Below, one piece after another: positions 5,978 through 6,115 of a DNA stretch of 6,115 bases; positions within the stretch are counted from its first letter, which is position 1; every line of letters begins with the position of its first letter. The position numbers were made by a program, and so were the translations under genes. The stretch is taken from NCBI GenBank assembly GCA_021811025.1, contig JAJZPX010000127.1:1-6115 (forward strand), given 5' to 3'. This DNA is from Actinomycetes bacterium. GTDB lineage: Bacteria > Actinomycetota > Coriobacteriia > Anaerosomatales > JAJZPX01. The notes under the pieces were generated by a model. It was not told where the DNA came from. It did not search any database and worked only from the letters and a program-made list of their open reading frames with translations.

Positions 5978-6115
5978 TCACCTCGCTTCGGACTCGAGCT
6001 GCTCGAGGCGCAGGGCCCGTCCTCGCCGGACTCGAGCAGATGCAGGAGCAGCATCTGGGCGGAGGGGCGCAGCACGGCGTCGTGGAGACGCCGCGCCTGC
6101 CCCGCGCGGGAGCGG
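5978..6115 (-). pseudogene. Possible 3' end of an upstream minus-strand gene with a frame switch
   Basis: Seen: on the minus strand, from the right edge to about 6018, the frame shared with the GH26 gene has coding-like G/C third positions and reads RLHDAVLRPSAQMLLLHLLE. Beyond 6018 that frame turns into a Ser run (CASSSSSPKRGEPG), while the neighbouring frame becomes coding-like and reads ALRLEQLESEAR before TGA at 5980-5978, which overlaps the GH26 Shine-Dalgarno as an operon partner's stop would. One missing base in GGGCCC (6013-6018) would join the two halves into one continuous C-terminus. Inference: a sequencing or assembly error, or a real frameshift. No family is recognised from so short a piece. 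Alternatives are that no gene is present, or that the GH26 reading frame truly begins further upstream. Confidence 0.35.
5981..6037. repeat. Imperfect direct repeat of 17-19 bases
   Basis: CCTCGC followed by CGGACTCGAGC occurs at 6021-6037 and again at 5981-5999, where two extra T bases interrupt it at 5987-5988. The units are 40 bases apart, start to start. Both contain a CTCGAG palindrome, and a third CTCGAG lies between them at 6002-6007. The repeat flanks the point where the reading frame seems to switch. Biased codon use could produce part of this by chance. Confidence 0.5.

Noticed and set aside
5971..6075. Longer GH26 start at the ATG near 6075
   Set aside because: It would bury the lipoprotein signal peptide 35 residues inside the protein and ignores the strong ribosome site before 5970.

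Overview
This window reads as part of a surface or extracellular polysaccharide locus from a very GC-rich bacterium. Codon third positions are overwhelmingly G or C, two of the five genes with visible starts begin with GTG, Shine-Dalgarno sites are GGGAGG/GAGG-like, and long spurious open frames run antisense to the real genes. A high-GC actinobacterium (possibly a soil or metagenome lineage) fits best, but the taxonomic call is inference from composition and gene style only.

Layout. Positions 1-2355 hold three tightly packed minus-strand genes, read right to left: a family 2 glycosyltransferase (2355 to 1462), a polysaccharide deacetylase (1460 to 669), and a second, paralogous deacetylase (664 to the left edge, truncated at its C-terminus). 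Gaps of 1 and 4 bases make this an obvious operon. A 36-base divergent intergenic region (2356-2391) separates it from two plus-strand genes: a Wzx/MATE-like polysaccharide flippase (2392-3828) and a second family 2 glycosyltransferase (3893-4786). After a 14-base convergent gap comes a minus-strand lipoprotein glycoside hydrolase of family GH26 (5970 to 4801). The last 145 bases look like the 3' end of a further minus-strand gene whose reading frame appears to switch near 6013-6018.

How the genes may work together (inference). The two glycosyltransferases would add sugars to a lipid-linked oligosaccharide at the cytoplasmic face. The two deacetylases have no signal peptide and could remove acyl groups from that cytosolic intermediate, as NodB and ArnD do for theirs. 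The flippase would move the finished unit across the membrane, and the surface-anchored GH26 enzyme could trim or process the exported polymer. Initiating transferase, polymerase and chain-length genes are not in this window and would be expected outside it.

No tRNA, rRNA, CRISPR array, insertion sequence, phage gene or convincing intrinsic terminator was seen. The points most worth a second look are the frame switch and imperfect repeat at the right edge, the tandem deacetylase pair with diverged active-site motifs, the shared AT-rich block between the divergent genes, and the potential hairpin over the ribosome binding site of the second glycosyltransferase.
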